Source: Gloeophyllum trabeum ATCC 11539 (Eukaryota; Basidiomycota; Agaricomycetes; Gloeophyllales; Gloeophyllaceae). From it: a stretch of DNA of 35,500 nt. The stretch is taken from assembly GCF_000344685.1 (NCBI RefSeq), contig NW_006920429.1, positions 347,489-382,988 on the forward strand, written 5' to 3'. The notes under the pieces were generated by a model, which saw only the letters and a program-made list of their open reading frames with translations, ran no database searches and was not told where the DNA came from. Made by a program: the position numbers and the translations under genes. Positions 20,313-31,693 of this stretch are shown here, piece after piece; the stretch's first letter is position 1, and the number at the start of each line of letters is the position of its first letter.

Positions 20313-23300
20313 ATGCCAGCGGCTGTGAGCGCTGCTAATGGTAACGGCGGAACGCCAGGCAGAGTAGAGGATGAGGAAGTGAAGCCATATGTAATTGTGA
20401 GTAACCTGGGGAAGGGAAGCTTTGCGATCGTGTACAAGGGCTATCATCCGGTGAGTGAGGATACTGAGAGCGGGACTACGGAGCATGACTGTTTGGCCAG
20501 GAAACGCACCGAGAAGTTGCTGTCAAGACTATCAAGCGGAGCGGCCTGAACCGGAAGCTGCTGGACAACTTACAGAGCGAGATAGACATCCTCAAGTCTC
20601 TCTCACACCGGCACATCACGAAGCTTATTGATATCATCGTAGGTACTCTTTCCCTGCGGCTTGTCATATCTAATACATCAAGTAGAATGCGGAGCATAAC
20701 ATCTATCTGATTATGGAGTACTGCGCGGGGGGCGATTTGACGAACTACATCCGCAAGCGCGGGCGCGTGGAGGGACTGGAGTACATCCCCGGTCCAGGTA
20801 TGCCTCCACAGTACTACCCTCACCCCCGGACAGGAGGCCTGGACGAGATTGTCGTCCGTAGCTTCCTGAGGCAACTCGGTACGTCCTTCTCCCCCCAAAT
20901 GCATCTTGCATATAATGTGACAAAATGCAGCCCGCGCGCTCAAATTTCTCCGACAGCGGAACCTCATCCATCGAGACATCAAACCACAGAACTTGCTGCT
21001 AAACCCCGCTAGTCCAGAGGAATTGGCTAGGGGACATCCGCTCGGCGTTCCTATCCTTAAGATCGCCGACTTTGGTTTCGCTCGCTCGCTTCCCAACGCG
21101 ATGATGGCAGAGACGCTTTGTGGCTCACCGTGAGATATGTATGCGACGGCAGGTCACAGATACTGATCTCTCACACAGATTATATATGGCCCCAGAGATC
21201 TTGAGTTACAAGCACTACGACGCCCGGGTAGACCTATGGTCCGTGGGCGCAGTCCTGTACGAAATGGCCGTCGGCACTCCCCCTTTCCGCGCCAACAACC
21301 ACATTGAACTGCTGAAGAAGATCGAGCGATCCAAAGGGATCAAGTTCCCCGACGAGGACCCGAGCAAGCAGTCAGACGAGCTCAAGCCCGTGCCGCCAGA
21401 CGTGAAGGAGCTTATCCGGCGCCTGCTCAAGCGCGAGCCGATCGAGCGCTGTAGTTTCGAGGAGTTCTTTGGGAGTACGGCGCTCGCGAAGTCGAAGTTC
21501 CCGCGGCCGTCAAAGACACGCTCGTCTTCGTCGTCTGTGCCTACTAGTAGGACTCAGTCGAATGAACCATGGCCGAGCGAGGAGCCTGTTCAACCTGCGT
21601 CCACAGCTGAGGCTGATCGTCAGATTCCTGTGGAAGTGTTGGATCCCAAGGTCGTCTTCCCTCCCAGCAAGTTCAACTTCAAGCGGAAAGAGACCAATGA
21701 TGGTCAAAGGTGACGCTTTATTGAACTACGTAGAAGACCATTTTCTGAACTAAACCGTTTAAGCGATAGTCCAGTATCATCGCATGGTGACCATGGGGCG
21801 CGTCCAACAGTAGAGCGAGCATCCACATCGGCTTCGCGGAATTCTCCTCAGCGGCGACCGCAACCGTTGAGACCGTTGTCCACTGAGGGCTCTCAGATCC
21901 CCGGAGAGACTGAAGAAGATGGTCTGCTGCGCCGCGAGTATGTACTCGTAGATGACACGAGAGCCGTCGAATTCAACCGGGCTGTCGATGGTAAGGAATT
22001 CCTGATCGCAGTATCCCTGTCAGGCTGCTAACGGAGTAACAGAGATCAGCGGCTTGAGACGTAAGCCTCTACCTGCACAGGAGCGCCGAGCGCCGCTTTC
22101 GCCTCTGATTGATGTGGGGGCGAACGTGCCGTATCCAGAGGACAACGCAGGACAACCCAAGTCTGACATCACATTCCCTCCGCCGCCTAATTTCAACAGT
22201 CCTCCCTTGTCATCTTCGCCCACCAGCGCTGCGTCGCGTGCGGCAACGAATGCCCTCAGTAGGGCCTTGAGTATCGCATCGAAGAAGCTGTTCGGTGGGA
22301 ACGGGTCACCGAGGTCTCGCACGTCGCAGGACTATTCGCCGTCCACTTCTTCTCCACGGCGGCGGGAGATCATTCTGGCACGAAGTCCTGATGATGGTGG
22401 CGTACGCGACCCTCTAGAGGAGAAGATCCTATCACAGTTGGACGATCTCGCACAGAAGACGGATGTTCTGACCCGATGGGCAGACGAGCTCTACGAATAT
22501 GTGAAGGGAGTTCCTCAGAGTGAGCTACCATTATCATTATAACCCTATCGCGCATCTCATGCGGGACAAATCGCAGAGCCTTTGCCGGACCCTAACAAGT
22601 TCGTGAAGCGCGAGGGCGAAGCTGAGAGGAATGCAGCTAAACGGAGGAATGCGGACCTCGAAGCTGAGAATAACGCCATCACATGCATTGCCGTATACAT
22701 GCTGGTCATGTCGTTCTCGCAGAAGGGCATTGACCAGCTGCGCAACTACCAAGAGCATATGAAGATGCGGGATCCGGACGGGGAGTTCCTGGTTAGCGAA
22801 GGCTTTTTAGACGGTGGGAGACAGTTCGTTGCTTCCGTGTTGGATCATGTCGCTCACTTGCATTTTCCACAGCTCTGACATGGTTCAAGGATAGTTTCGT
22901 CCGATGTAATGACCGTGCTACGCTGGTTAAAACATGGCTGCCGGTGCAGTACGACGGCCCTCGGATGTGGCTCGACCATCTAGTGTATGACAGGGCCTTA
23001 CAGCTTGTACGTTGGCAAACGCCTTTTACATTGATATGGCTCACTAATGGAACGCAGAGCCGGACGGCTGCCAGGAAAGAGCTGCTGGATCAGGCATCTA
23101 CTCCGGACGAATGCAAGCAGCTATATGAAGAGTCAATATGGCTGTTGTACACTCTACAGGACGACCTGCTACAGAGCGGAAATCCCTTCGTTGAAGAAGA
23201 TCGGGCAACTGTGGCGACTTGTACGGGTCATTCACCTCCTCTATTCTAAAATATGCTGAGACATCGTGTTGTATGCGTTAGGGATCACGAGGACTAAGCT

Positions 23301-23445
23301 TCGCCTGCACCGCTGCCAGGATCGCATGAGAATGAACGATCATGACAGACTCCAGGACGCCCGAGCCGATCAGAACCTGGACGACGTCACCCGGATCCCT
23401 CCTCCTTGGGAGCCCTCGGCGAATCAGGGTCCTTCTAGCTCTTAG
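20313..23445 (+). CDS. ATG1: Serine/threonine-protein kinase Atg1 (autophagy initiation)
   Basis: Eleven exons: 20313-20450, 20501-20638, 20686-20878, 20931-21129, 21179-21709, 21764-21990, 22043-22519, 22577-22813, 22873-23006, 23058-23220 and 23282-23445. All introns are GT-AG, all phases close, and the product is 866 aa. The kinase domain is N-terminal: glycine loop G-K-G-S-F (residues 33-37), Lys55 in [12 protein letters not shown] (Asp172), DFG (Asp203) and GSPLYMAPE. A long Ser/Pro-rich linker follows, with [15 protein letters not shown]. The C-terminal helical region ([19 protein letters not shown]) fits the Atg13-binding/MIT-like domain of this family. In fungi Atg1 acts with Atg13 and Atg17 at the phagophore assembly site under starvation. 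The start at 20313 is chosen because family members begin shortly before the kinase. The frame stays open upstream to an ATG at 20067, so an 82-residue extension is possible. Confidence 0.95.
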
Positions 23446-24554
23446 CAGTTGTGAAGTATCATCTGTATGGGATCTCACGTTATTCTCCTCTTATTGTTGT
23501 GGTATAGAATGTTGTATGTATCTTTCTCCTTGTACCTTGGATATCTCTCGTGGCTGGAAAGGGTTCTTGGTAATTATTCGAACGGACTCACACCTCATCG
23601 TCCTTGTTTTCTGCTCTCACTCGCAATCCTTTGTAAATTACTCACGTAATACTGTACTATATATCATCGATGGTATGCAAGTTTTCGATTCGCGATAACT
23701 CGCTGCAGAATCTGCCTTCTCACCTTTTCGCAGGAAGGGTGCATCGGGGCATTAGTATAACACCACACGGGGTATACGAAGCCCTGGTATACAGTGACAA
23801 TACATAAATGGTATATGGATCAGATTATAATGCTCAGAGCAACCGACTCGCCGCTAGAAGGAGGCCGAGCAGAAATTCATATTAATATTACCCATCAACC
23901 GGCTTGCAAAGGCATCCGCGAGTTCTGGTACGTCGCAGTGCCAGGAGAACAAGAGCCAGAGGTCTACATCATCCCCTTATCAGAGAGCGATTGATCCCAC
24001 AGGAACTATGGCTGAGAAGTGAATTCGGAGTCTCCTCGTTTGGAGTGAAGTAAGTATGCGCTTGAGCGTACAGCATTTGCCTTAGGGTCTTCGTAGGCAT
24101 GATCATACCTGCACGTATCGGAGTAATTACTATGAAGGTCAGCTTCGACTCGTGTCACTAGCTTCTTCATAGTGCAGACATGACGATAAGGTACGCGGAG
24201 AATGCCTGCCACAGGCAAACCACGCACACTCACCACGGAACACATCCTCTTTGGAGCCGCGGCGGGACGTGCGGTAGAAAGGAGCGACGCTAGGAGGGGG
24301 TGAGGGTGCAATACGCGCCGTGTCGCGCAAGTACTTCCCAACGAGCCTCCTTACGTGTCTCGCATGCTGGCCACACGGACACCACTTTCATGCCATATTA
24401 GAGCAGGAATCATGTAATACTCGATAGCGTAGTTACGTGACATATCAGCGGAACACGGATTTCGACCTACGCCCAAGACGCGACTACATCCCTCCCCAAG
24501 CATCAAGAACGACCATGACCATCTCGCTATAAGTGTCCTTCACTCTCCGATGCG
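23446..24554. other. Intergenic region between the convergent ATG1 and FunK1 copy 2
   Basis: The two flanking genes converge, so both 3' ends lie here. A small plus-strand frame (23794-23994, 66 codons) and a minus-strand frame with a donor-like GTGAGTG (exon-like 24330 to about 24235, containing K-Y-L-R-D-T-A-R and R-G-S-K-E-D-V-F-R) look mildly coding. Neither is recognised, and neither is supported enough to call a gene. Confidence 0.3.
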
Positions 24555-27198
24555 TTAATCGAGGACGGCCGGAAGACGGTCCTTAAGCCTACGAATGGTG
24601 ATCTCCTTCTCCGTATCATCCTGGCCGTTGGCACCAGTAGGACGGGCGCGTTTGGTTGACGAGTTCTCCTCGTCGTCCCGCTTGCGCTTGCTCCCGCTTC
24701 CGGATGTCCGGTTGGATTCGATCCCGGACGCGAGGTTTGCTGCCGTGGTGGCCCGAGCAGCCTTCTTGGGTGCTTCTATAAGGCGGAAGGGGGTGGCACC
24801 ATCGTTCGAAGGCCAGCGATCGGAGTCCAGAGCTTTGCAAAAGGCGTTCTTTAATTCCTCGTGAGTTTCCAGCTGGAAAAAGTCTCCGGGATTCTTGGGG
24901 TAGTATTTCTTAACGAAAGAGGAATCCTGATAGTGGCTGGCCACCAGTGTCGCGAATTCGTGAATAAAGTAGGTCAGCGGCGCGTTCTCCCGTCGAGTTC
25001 GGGCCCGCTCGCCACCTTCACTGTTTTCGTCAGGTCCGCACAGAATTTGCATCGTCTCCACGTGTGTTTTGACCATGGTAGCTCTGAGGTCTGGATGGCA
25101 AAAGGCGAAGATTTCACTGATAACCTGCTCCGACAAGGTGTGTGGCCTGTGATGAATGTAGAGGTATGCAATAGTCCAGAAGTATGATTCGAGGTCGTTC
25201 CAAGTCTCGTGAGCGGGTAACTGAGCAGTCTTCCGAAGGCGAGCAATCGATAGGAATTGGATGGTACCCTGAAACGGAAAACCTGTTGGTCTTGAGAATA
25301 AAATATAATAAACGACCCTCTTACCGTGATCTCACGTAGATCCGACTCGCTTCCGGGCTCCCCGACAACAGTGGCATACTCGACATCAATGAGGAAGCCT
25401 TTGCATCTCTCCACCTCGGGGTAAGCGCTAATCATGATATTATTCACGCTGATATCCCGATGGAGTATATCCTTCTTGCTCATCTGTTCGTGACCTATTG
25501 ACCTGTCAGCTATATTGGAACAGTAGAACATACGAGGTCACCCACCTAAGAGCGAGTCATAGATCGCTTCCAACGCCTCGCGAGTGCATAAGAATCGACT
25601 GAGAGGGATCCCGACGGAATTGAGGATGCAGCGATGATGGATGCGAGGAGGGCACTTGCGAGGTGAATTCTTATCCAGTATATGGGTGTTCAGTACGTGG
25701 GCGAGCGTCCGATGCATCTTGTTGTTCGGGTCAGGCGGCTCGACAAGATCTACATCGCTGCGCTTCCTCGCCACGCCGGGAACGTAATCCTTGCCATGGA
25801 TAATGTCGTATATATCGCCCTCTAGTCTGCGAGTAGGGTCCCGCCAAGAATCCTTGATGATGACGAAGTGGTCTTCGTTGCTGCGCTCCGGATTTTCAAC
25901 CGTCCCGGGGACAGGGAAGGCGAGCCAGGTGCACGTCCCGCGACCAAGGAGCGCTGTCGAGGTCACCAAAGGTGGGCCGACGGTGATGTACTGCTCGAGC
26001 TTCGCACCGTCCTTGGACGGAACTCTGATGGTGCTGCTCTGCGCTCGCAGGATGTCATTGTGTAGCTTCTCAGCTTCCTCTGAGAGCAGGCGCTTCTCTC
26101 TCGCCTTCTGGATCTTTTCCTGGAGGAGCGCGTCGTGACCGTGGACCTCGAAGTCTATCGTGGGGTCCACGCCACTACCATAGTAACCCTGGGCGCCGAA
26201 GCCAGCCAAGAATTGCCAGAGTGGTTCGGGATTCTCCTTGTATTCAAAGGCCTCGGATACCAATATCGAAGAGCGATCGAAGCGAAAGAAACGAGCGCGA
26301 TTTCCAAAAACACCAATGCCGCAGAGAAAGCAGCGAGGTCGGCGCCTGAACGAGACCGTGGCGTAGTACGAGATTTGATCCCACACTTTAAGCTGGTAAT
26401 CATACACGGCCTTTGCGGCGGAGCCATCGGTGTAATAGAAAGGATCCTGCTTATCCTGAGGCTCGACCTCCACAAAGGCCAATGCGCATGGCCACGGGCA
26501 TAGGCCCATGCCACTCTCCTTTATAATCAAGTCAGGTGTCCCCGGGTCCTGCGGATCCTTCGTGCTCTCCACGGTCTCGAGCTCAATAGGACTGTTCTTT
26601 TTCCACAGAGACGAGCACATGTCATTCATTCCTTCCTTCTGAGGTGATTGATATCCTTCAGTACTCAAACGGAGGCCACTAAAGCTTAAACACATACCAA
26701 GGGTGTATACATTTTGCGTTCAACTCCCTCTCCAGTGGGAATCGTGCCTAGCCTGGCTGATACTCGGGCCTGATCATCAGGTGATATTCTCTGCGAGACG
26801 TCCTCTACCACTTCCGAAAAGTGACGCTGGAAGGTAAGGCGCATGAAATCCTTCATAGACACTGGGCCAACATGTAATCGTGATGCCTCAGTCCCGGCCT
26901 CTGTCTTCAACGTCCCCAGACCGACGTCTTGACTGTGGAAGTTTCGACCGGAGGCGAGCGGCCGGTTGGATGGGTGAGAAACCGGCGTATTAAATTTGAT
27001 GACAGCGGGTTGTTTCCCAGTGGGAGTCCGAGGCCGTCCATCGTCGTTGTCATCCTCGGGGGCGGGTGAAGTGGCACCGAGATCGCGCGAAGGCGAAGAC
27101 GCCGCAGCCGCGGGGAGGGCATCGTCGTCCAATAAAGGTGCAAGCGGAGAAGCGGGATCGGGTGTATCGGGAGGGGGAGTCAGTGCAGGTTCAGACAT
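24555..27198 (-). CDS. FunK1-type protein kinase, copy 2
   Basis: Four exons on the minus strand: 27198-26698, 26638-25546, 25494-25325 and 25268-24555. All are GT-AG with closing phases, giving 825 aa. Intron positions equal those of copy 1 at 5.0-7.65 kb. Key residues are the likely ATP-binding Lys about 429 in VIIKDSW, catalytic loop HRDISVNN (Asp about 545, Asn about 550), and LIDVEYA replacing DFG (Asp about 568). The N-terminus opens Met-Ser-Glu-Pro-Ala-Leu-Thr-Pro and is Pro/Ala/Asp-rich. The C-terminus has GSKRKRDDEE and KRARP nuclear-signal-like clusters. The C-terminal acidic tail of copy 1 is replaced by I-T-I-R-R-L-K-D-R-L-P-A-V-L-D. The proteins are clearly paralogous and both open, so both may be functional. 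FunK1 substrates are unknown. Confidence 0.9.
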
Positions 27199-27430
27199 TG
27201 GCGTGGTAGCGATTGTCAGAAACAGAAGAGGATACTAGTAGAGGCCACAGTCACCCACCGAACTTTTAAAGTCGCTGGAATTGCAACTCCGCTGTTCATT
27301 GTCCATTATCTTCTGTGCTTCTTTGTGGCTTGTGTATACGCGTGTTGATGAAGGCCGTGGCCAGTCAGTGCGAGAAGCTGAACGCCTGTTGTGGCGGAAA
27401 GGACATGCATATTTCTCACGTGCTCGCGTC
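27199..27430 (-). promoter_or_regulatory. Promoter/5' leader of FunK1 copy 2
   Basis: Aligned with 4798-5007 upstream of FunK1 copy 1 over GCCACAACAGGCGTTC, CATCAACACGC, AAGCCACA and the ATGGACAATGAACAGCGGAG block. Divergence increases between that block and the kinase ATG. Confidence 0.6.
27235..27306 (-). other. Upstream ORF in the FunK1 copy 2 leader
   Basis: ATG at 27306-27304 opens a 23-codon frame beginning M-D-N-E-Q-R-S-C-N-S-S-D and ending at TAG (27237-27235). It parallels the upstream frame at 4911, but terminates before the kinase ATG instead of overlapping it. Confidence 0.4.
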
Positions 27431-27933
27431 CAAACGTGTCATAAGGCGGTAGGGCCGTGCGAGCACGGCAGAGCCCGCTACCGTAGATATAGGTGATATT
27501 TGGTAGCAAGCTGAACACTTTACATCCTGAGCAGCGTCATATATATCTATTTTGCAAAAGCAGCTGTGTTCCAGCAATTATTTCTGACTGAGCATTCAAC
27601 TCAATGGCCTAGGGTCCTGAGAGATGCATCCCTCCCTCAGGTTTCGAGAATACAAATTACATATGCAAAACAACTGACATCGGAGTATTCTGATTTTACC
27701 TTGAGACCGCAAGGTCCAAGGCACCAAGCAAGGTCAGTTCTGTCTCTGAGTCCCTTGACAATCATCCGCCACCTTGGCTATAAAGGGGAAGAGAAATGAC
27801 ACGTGGCATGACTATCGGGGTCCTTTATGGACCCTACCTTTGATTGGTCCAAAGCCCTGTCCCGCTCTTGCCGTTCACCATATACGGTTAAGCGCCAAAT
27901 AGTGTCAAATAAATCGCGTAGATCTTGAAACGA
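27431..27933. other. Intergenic stretch without a recognised gene
   Basis: No coding region supported. A CCAAT-type element (gattggtcc, about 27842) is present, but no gene start follows within a convincing distance. Confidence 0.35.
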
Positions 27934-28038
27934 TCGCAGGAAACCTGCGAACGGCCGGGGGGTCCAAGACCCACTACCTACGGTAGCGGGAATGTGACAG
28001 TTGTCACACCACTACGCCAGCACCAGTGTGGCTGGCGT
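27934..28038. other. Run of five perfect short hairpins in 105 nt
   Basis: The five stems are, in order: TCGCAGG-aaa-CCTGCGA (27934-27950); GGGTC-caa-GACCC (27960-27972); CTACC-tac-GGTAG (27974-27986); TGTGACA-gt-TGTCACA (27993-28008), essentially a palindrome; and ACGCCAGC-9 nt-GCTGGCGT (28014-28038). Every stem is fully paired and three have three-base loops. No coding frame, tRNA T-loop or known RNA family was recognised. It may be a structured non-coding RNA, a transposon terminal structure or a palindromic protein-binding array. Confidence 0.5.
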
Positions 28039-28857
28039 GCAAGTGAACGTCTCGTGTACTTCCCATTACAGTGCGGCAATCAGGTGAAACAATGACCACT
28101 GGCGGGGCAGTTTGTAAGTATGAGCAGAACGGGCTCGCCAACTTATGGCATGCTGTTTGCAGGGTTGTTCTCCGTCTGAGCCTCCGGCCAGATCACTCTC
28201 CTGCGAGCCGCTCGTCGACCGCATCGCAGAATTGATGACCCCAACGTGAATCTATTGGCTGCGTTATACATTGTAATTGGGGCAATTGGCAGCATACGAT
28301 ACGATGAAACATGGGATCGGAGAGGTCATGTTTCGAACCGAGAGCAGAACAAGTATAAGTAGGTCACGCATACCCTCAAAGCAAAACCTGGCATGAGGCT
28401 CATCAGGTTCGTAATGATAGAGCATGTTTAATTGCAGTCATTAACTGGACTTCTAGTTACGTGGCACAACCGGGTACCAACTATTTCATTGTGATTGTTC
28501 CACACGCGGTCTATGATCATGTATACGCGGCCTTCCATTCCATATTTTGTTTTCTTTATGACGACATTTTAGACGGGCCGCGAATTTCTCTTAGTGCGGA
28601 TCGATCCCGTCCCTGGTCCAGCCAATCCATCTCGCGAGCGTGCTCGGAGGTATAGAATGGCGTAGACAGGGAGGTCCAGTGTCCGCCATACAAACCACCG
28701 AATTCGAGTCCCACGATCCAGCATGAGAATGAACTTGTTATCCGCCCGATCTACTCGCGCTATATTCTCAAGATCCTCGCACGCAAGAGGGCCACACTAT
28801 TAACATGTTACTGACAGGACAGCAGACAGGACGCAGCCAGTCTCCACCACGCAGGGC
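28039..28857. other. Intergenic stretch without a recognised gene
   Basis: Small open frames only (for example 28461-28655, with F-L-Y-D-D-I-L-D). No family is recognised. Confidence 0.35.
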
Positions 28858-29245
28858 CTAGGACCGCCAAACACGCCTTCGTCGTACAATCCACGCAGCC
28901 CCACTTATCAGGAGCGCATACACATGAAGTATCGCCATTTCCGCGGTGCCGGGCATATACATCGTGCGCAGGGCGAGATTCATCGCGCCGTTCGCCTATA
29001 CCATTCTCCGCCAATCAGCCATGTTCCTCGCAAAGAGATGAAAGGAGCAAGGAGAAAAAGGACGCACGAGGAGGAAGAGCACGAACCCGTTCCTGTTCAC
29101 CGCCGGCCCCCTCCTCACTTGTACGCCGGTCTGGACTTCACCGGCACCCCGCTTGCATCTATACCCATGCTGGTGGCGGTGTCGACCTGCACCTTCAGTC
29201 TCTACATCGGTGAGTAGACGGACTTGGAAAACGGCCGCGGGAAAG
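28858..29245 (-). pseudogene. Inverted GWT1 remnant (last two exons)
   Basis: On the minus strand the sequence matches the 3' end of the intact GWT1 gene at 31.7-34.1 kb. A part of exon 7 (about 29245-29068) includes K-V-Q-V-D-T-A and A-V-N-R-N-G-F-V-L-F-L-L, followed by a GTGCGT donor as in the intact gene. A part of exon 8 (about 28989-28858) includes G-A-M-N-L-A-L-R-T-M-Y and [11 protein letters not shown] and ends with TAG. An in-frame stop lies after S-P-M in the exon 7 part and the exon 8 start is lost. It is non-functional and lies upstream of, and inverted to, the exon 5-6 pieces. Confidence 0.82.
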
Positions 29246-29374
29246 ATTTACCTGGTGCGTTTGATCCGGCATAAATATCGAGGGAGTGGAGTGAAAATGG
29301 AGTGGAAAGAGATAGCCACTGGGTACGAGATCAGCTCCGTCCAATATTCATATTTTCTCATACGCATTGTGGCA

Positions 29375-29600
29375 GCGCACCAGCTGATGCTGTCATGCAC
29401 CCCCTCGCAGAGCTATGTCCTCTTCGCGCCGCAGACACCCCTCGTCTCGGAGAACAAGGAAGGCATCGTCTCGCTCTTCGGTATGTCTTGACCGTCTCCT
29501 CGCTTTCGCTGCGCGATGTCCTCGCCGAAGTACTTTCCCCGGCGGCAGCAGGCACTTGCGCGCCGACGGAAGGACAATAGCATCGTGACCACCGCTAGCT
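29375..29600 (+). pseudogene. GWT1 remnant (exon 5 and part of exon 6)
   Basis: Plus-strand sequence 29375-29480 reads A-H-Q-L-M-L-S then [15 protein letters not shown] and ends at a GTATGTC donor, matching exon 5 of the intact gene (A-H-Q-L-A-L-S ... [10 protein letters not shown]). About 40 nt later, 29521-29598 matches the middle of exon 6 (Y-F-P-R-R-Q-Q-A-L-A-R-R-R-K-D-N-S). The first part of exon 6 and its 300-nt preceding intron are deleted. Confidence 0.8.
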
Positions 29601-31693
29601 CAACACTGAACAGGGACGGACAGCACGACAAAGTCAATCGCAGATGACGACGACGATGGCAGTCTAGTACGAAGGGCACAATGAAGGGCTATCGAAGCGT
29701 GAATAATGTTGCATTAGACGCGGGGGGAATGTGAGAGGAGCTGACCAGCGCGGCGGAGGAAAGCAGGTGGATGTGAACAAAATATTCGAGCCGGTCACGC
29801 CAGAGACGAAGGCCTCTTTGGAGGCTTTACAGTCAGACATAGTCTCCGGATACTAATAATATATCCAACTCATATGAAAGAGAATACGCGAGAACTGTAT
29901 CTACCGCTCGCATGACGCTACTGCCACTTGCTCGGCATTCTATGTGGTGAATTCCAGACCTTCAAAAAAGGAGAGATTGATGAGAGGCATGTGCAGACCA
30001 CACGAATACATAACCCATGCTTTTGTGGCATCTCGGCAATGATGCAACTCACAGATTATATGTAGCATGGATATCTGAGCGTTGCAAAGGGACTCTAGCT
30101 GTTGCCCACGAAACATAGCGATGGTGAGTCAGAAATTATTCTCTTCTGGTTATCCAATGCAGGAGTAAATACGAGCCAAAGTCACAAGGTATACGCCCGT
30201 TGACAGCCCGACTGGACAAGAAAAGAGGGCAACATATTTCTTTCGGCCGTCCACAGTCAAAATAAGCATAAACCTGGAGCTTAAACCGATTGCAGGAAGG
30301 AAAAGCTTAAGAAAGCATGCGGACATGGTGAAGGAGGACAGGAACACGTTTGGGGCGTGTTGCACTAATAATAATATTATATTATTGAATGTTTACTGAA
30401 ATTATTGAGTGCGTGACGCCCACGTGATGTACTGGCACTGTGCACGTGACTTTATTAGGAGACGCGTATTTCAGTCGCGCCAGGCAACTTTCCACTGAGA
30501 CACGCCGTCATATTGCACTTCATGCCTGTATCCGCACGTGTGTAGGCCTACCACCAATGTCTAATGCATATGTGCTTTCGTCAGTCCTGCGTGCAAAATC
30601 TGGTCCGGATGACTGGATGTTTGGCTCACCAGACTGGGTGTATGCGTGCCTTGGCGACTTCTGATGAACGAGGGGAGGCAGGTGATTTTTCCTATATCAC
30701 ATGCTACGGATTTGAGTTGAGAAAACTCTACCCAGGTTGTGAGCGCCCCTGCTTGCGTGCTCACCTAAAATATGAATCTGCTTCTTATACCGATTTTGGT
30801 TTTGGTAACGTTCAGTGGAACTTCACCTCCATGTTTCATAGGTCACTACATTGCTTTCTGCTTGTAGCGGAATCCAACGGCCTGTAGACCTTGGATTGGG
30901 CAAGGCTCTATGCAGGTGGGTATGTGAGCGGATTTATATAGAGGAGCCTGCATGTGGTGAATATATTCACCTGCGTACTGCAGCCAGGCGCATATACCCA
31001 TCTCTGGACTCTACTCACAGAAGTTTGGGCTACGGGAACATTATAATGGTGAATCAACATTTCTATGTCCGTGTTCTTCCCGTTTTAATGGTGACTGGCT
31101 GTTTCTCATGCTTTCATTGTTCCGTCCACCTTCAAGACTCTGATCATCATTCCCTCGTTCTGACTGTCTTTCATGAACTCTGATCCAAGAGCCTAGCTAT
31201 CCTGCAGTCATTTAGGCAAGCAGCAGCCCTCGTAATTCAGAGGATGATGAAAGTCTCATTCATGAATCACAACTGGTCAGGATTTTTCGTTTATTTCCAT
31301 TCACTAACATTACAGAGAGAGTTCTGTTGCTTGTGTGCTTCGTAGAACTTGCACGCACTGGCCGTAGACTATGTACGTATTCTACCCATGCCTGTTGGCG
31401 ATCCTCCTAATCCCCCGCGCTAAATCCCCACTTCTCCCAGAAGCCGACTTCTCATGCCGCGCAGGTTTCCATCTTTTGTTTTTATTCTTCTTCTGCCTCA
31501 GGTATGTCCCTTCGAGCTCCAGTCGCATTTCGACAGTGTTGTCGCAAAGGGTGACCGGGGTCCCCACCTGCGGTTCAAGCGTTATAATTAATTGCAAGGT
31601 ACTTACAGTACAACTCAAACACACTCCAGTCTTATGTTTCCTTGAACCTCTTTTCAACCGCTGCGCGTATCATCTATCGTTTACGCCAAAAGC
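29601..31693. other. Intergenic region upstream of GWT1
   Basis: No gene recognised in about 2.1 kb. An AT palindrome-like stretch (aataatattatattatt, about 30369-30385) and two CACGTG E-box sequences (about 30420 and 30443) are visible. The last part should hold the GWT1 promoter. Confidence 0.35.

Noticed and set aside
28091..28180. Mini-gene with ATG, GTAAGTATG donor and TTTGCAG acceptor
   Set aside because: Splicing gives only about a dozen codons before a stop. The splice-like signals are probably accidental.
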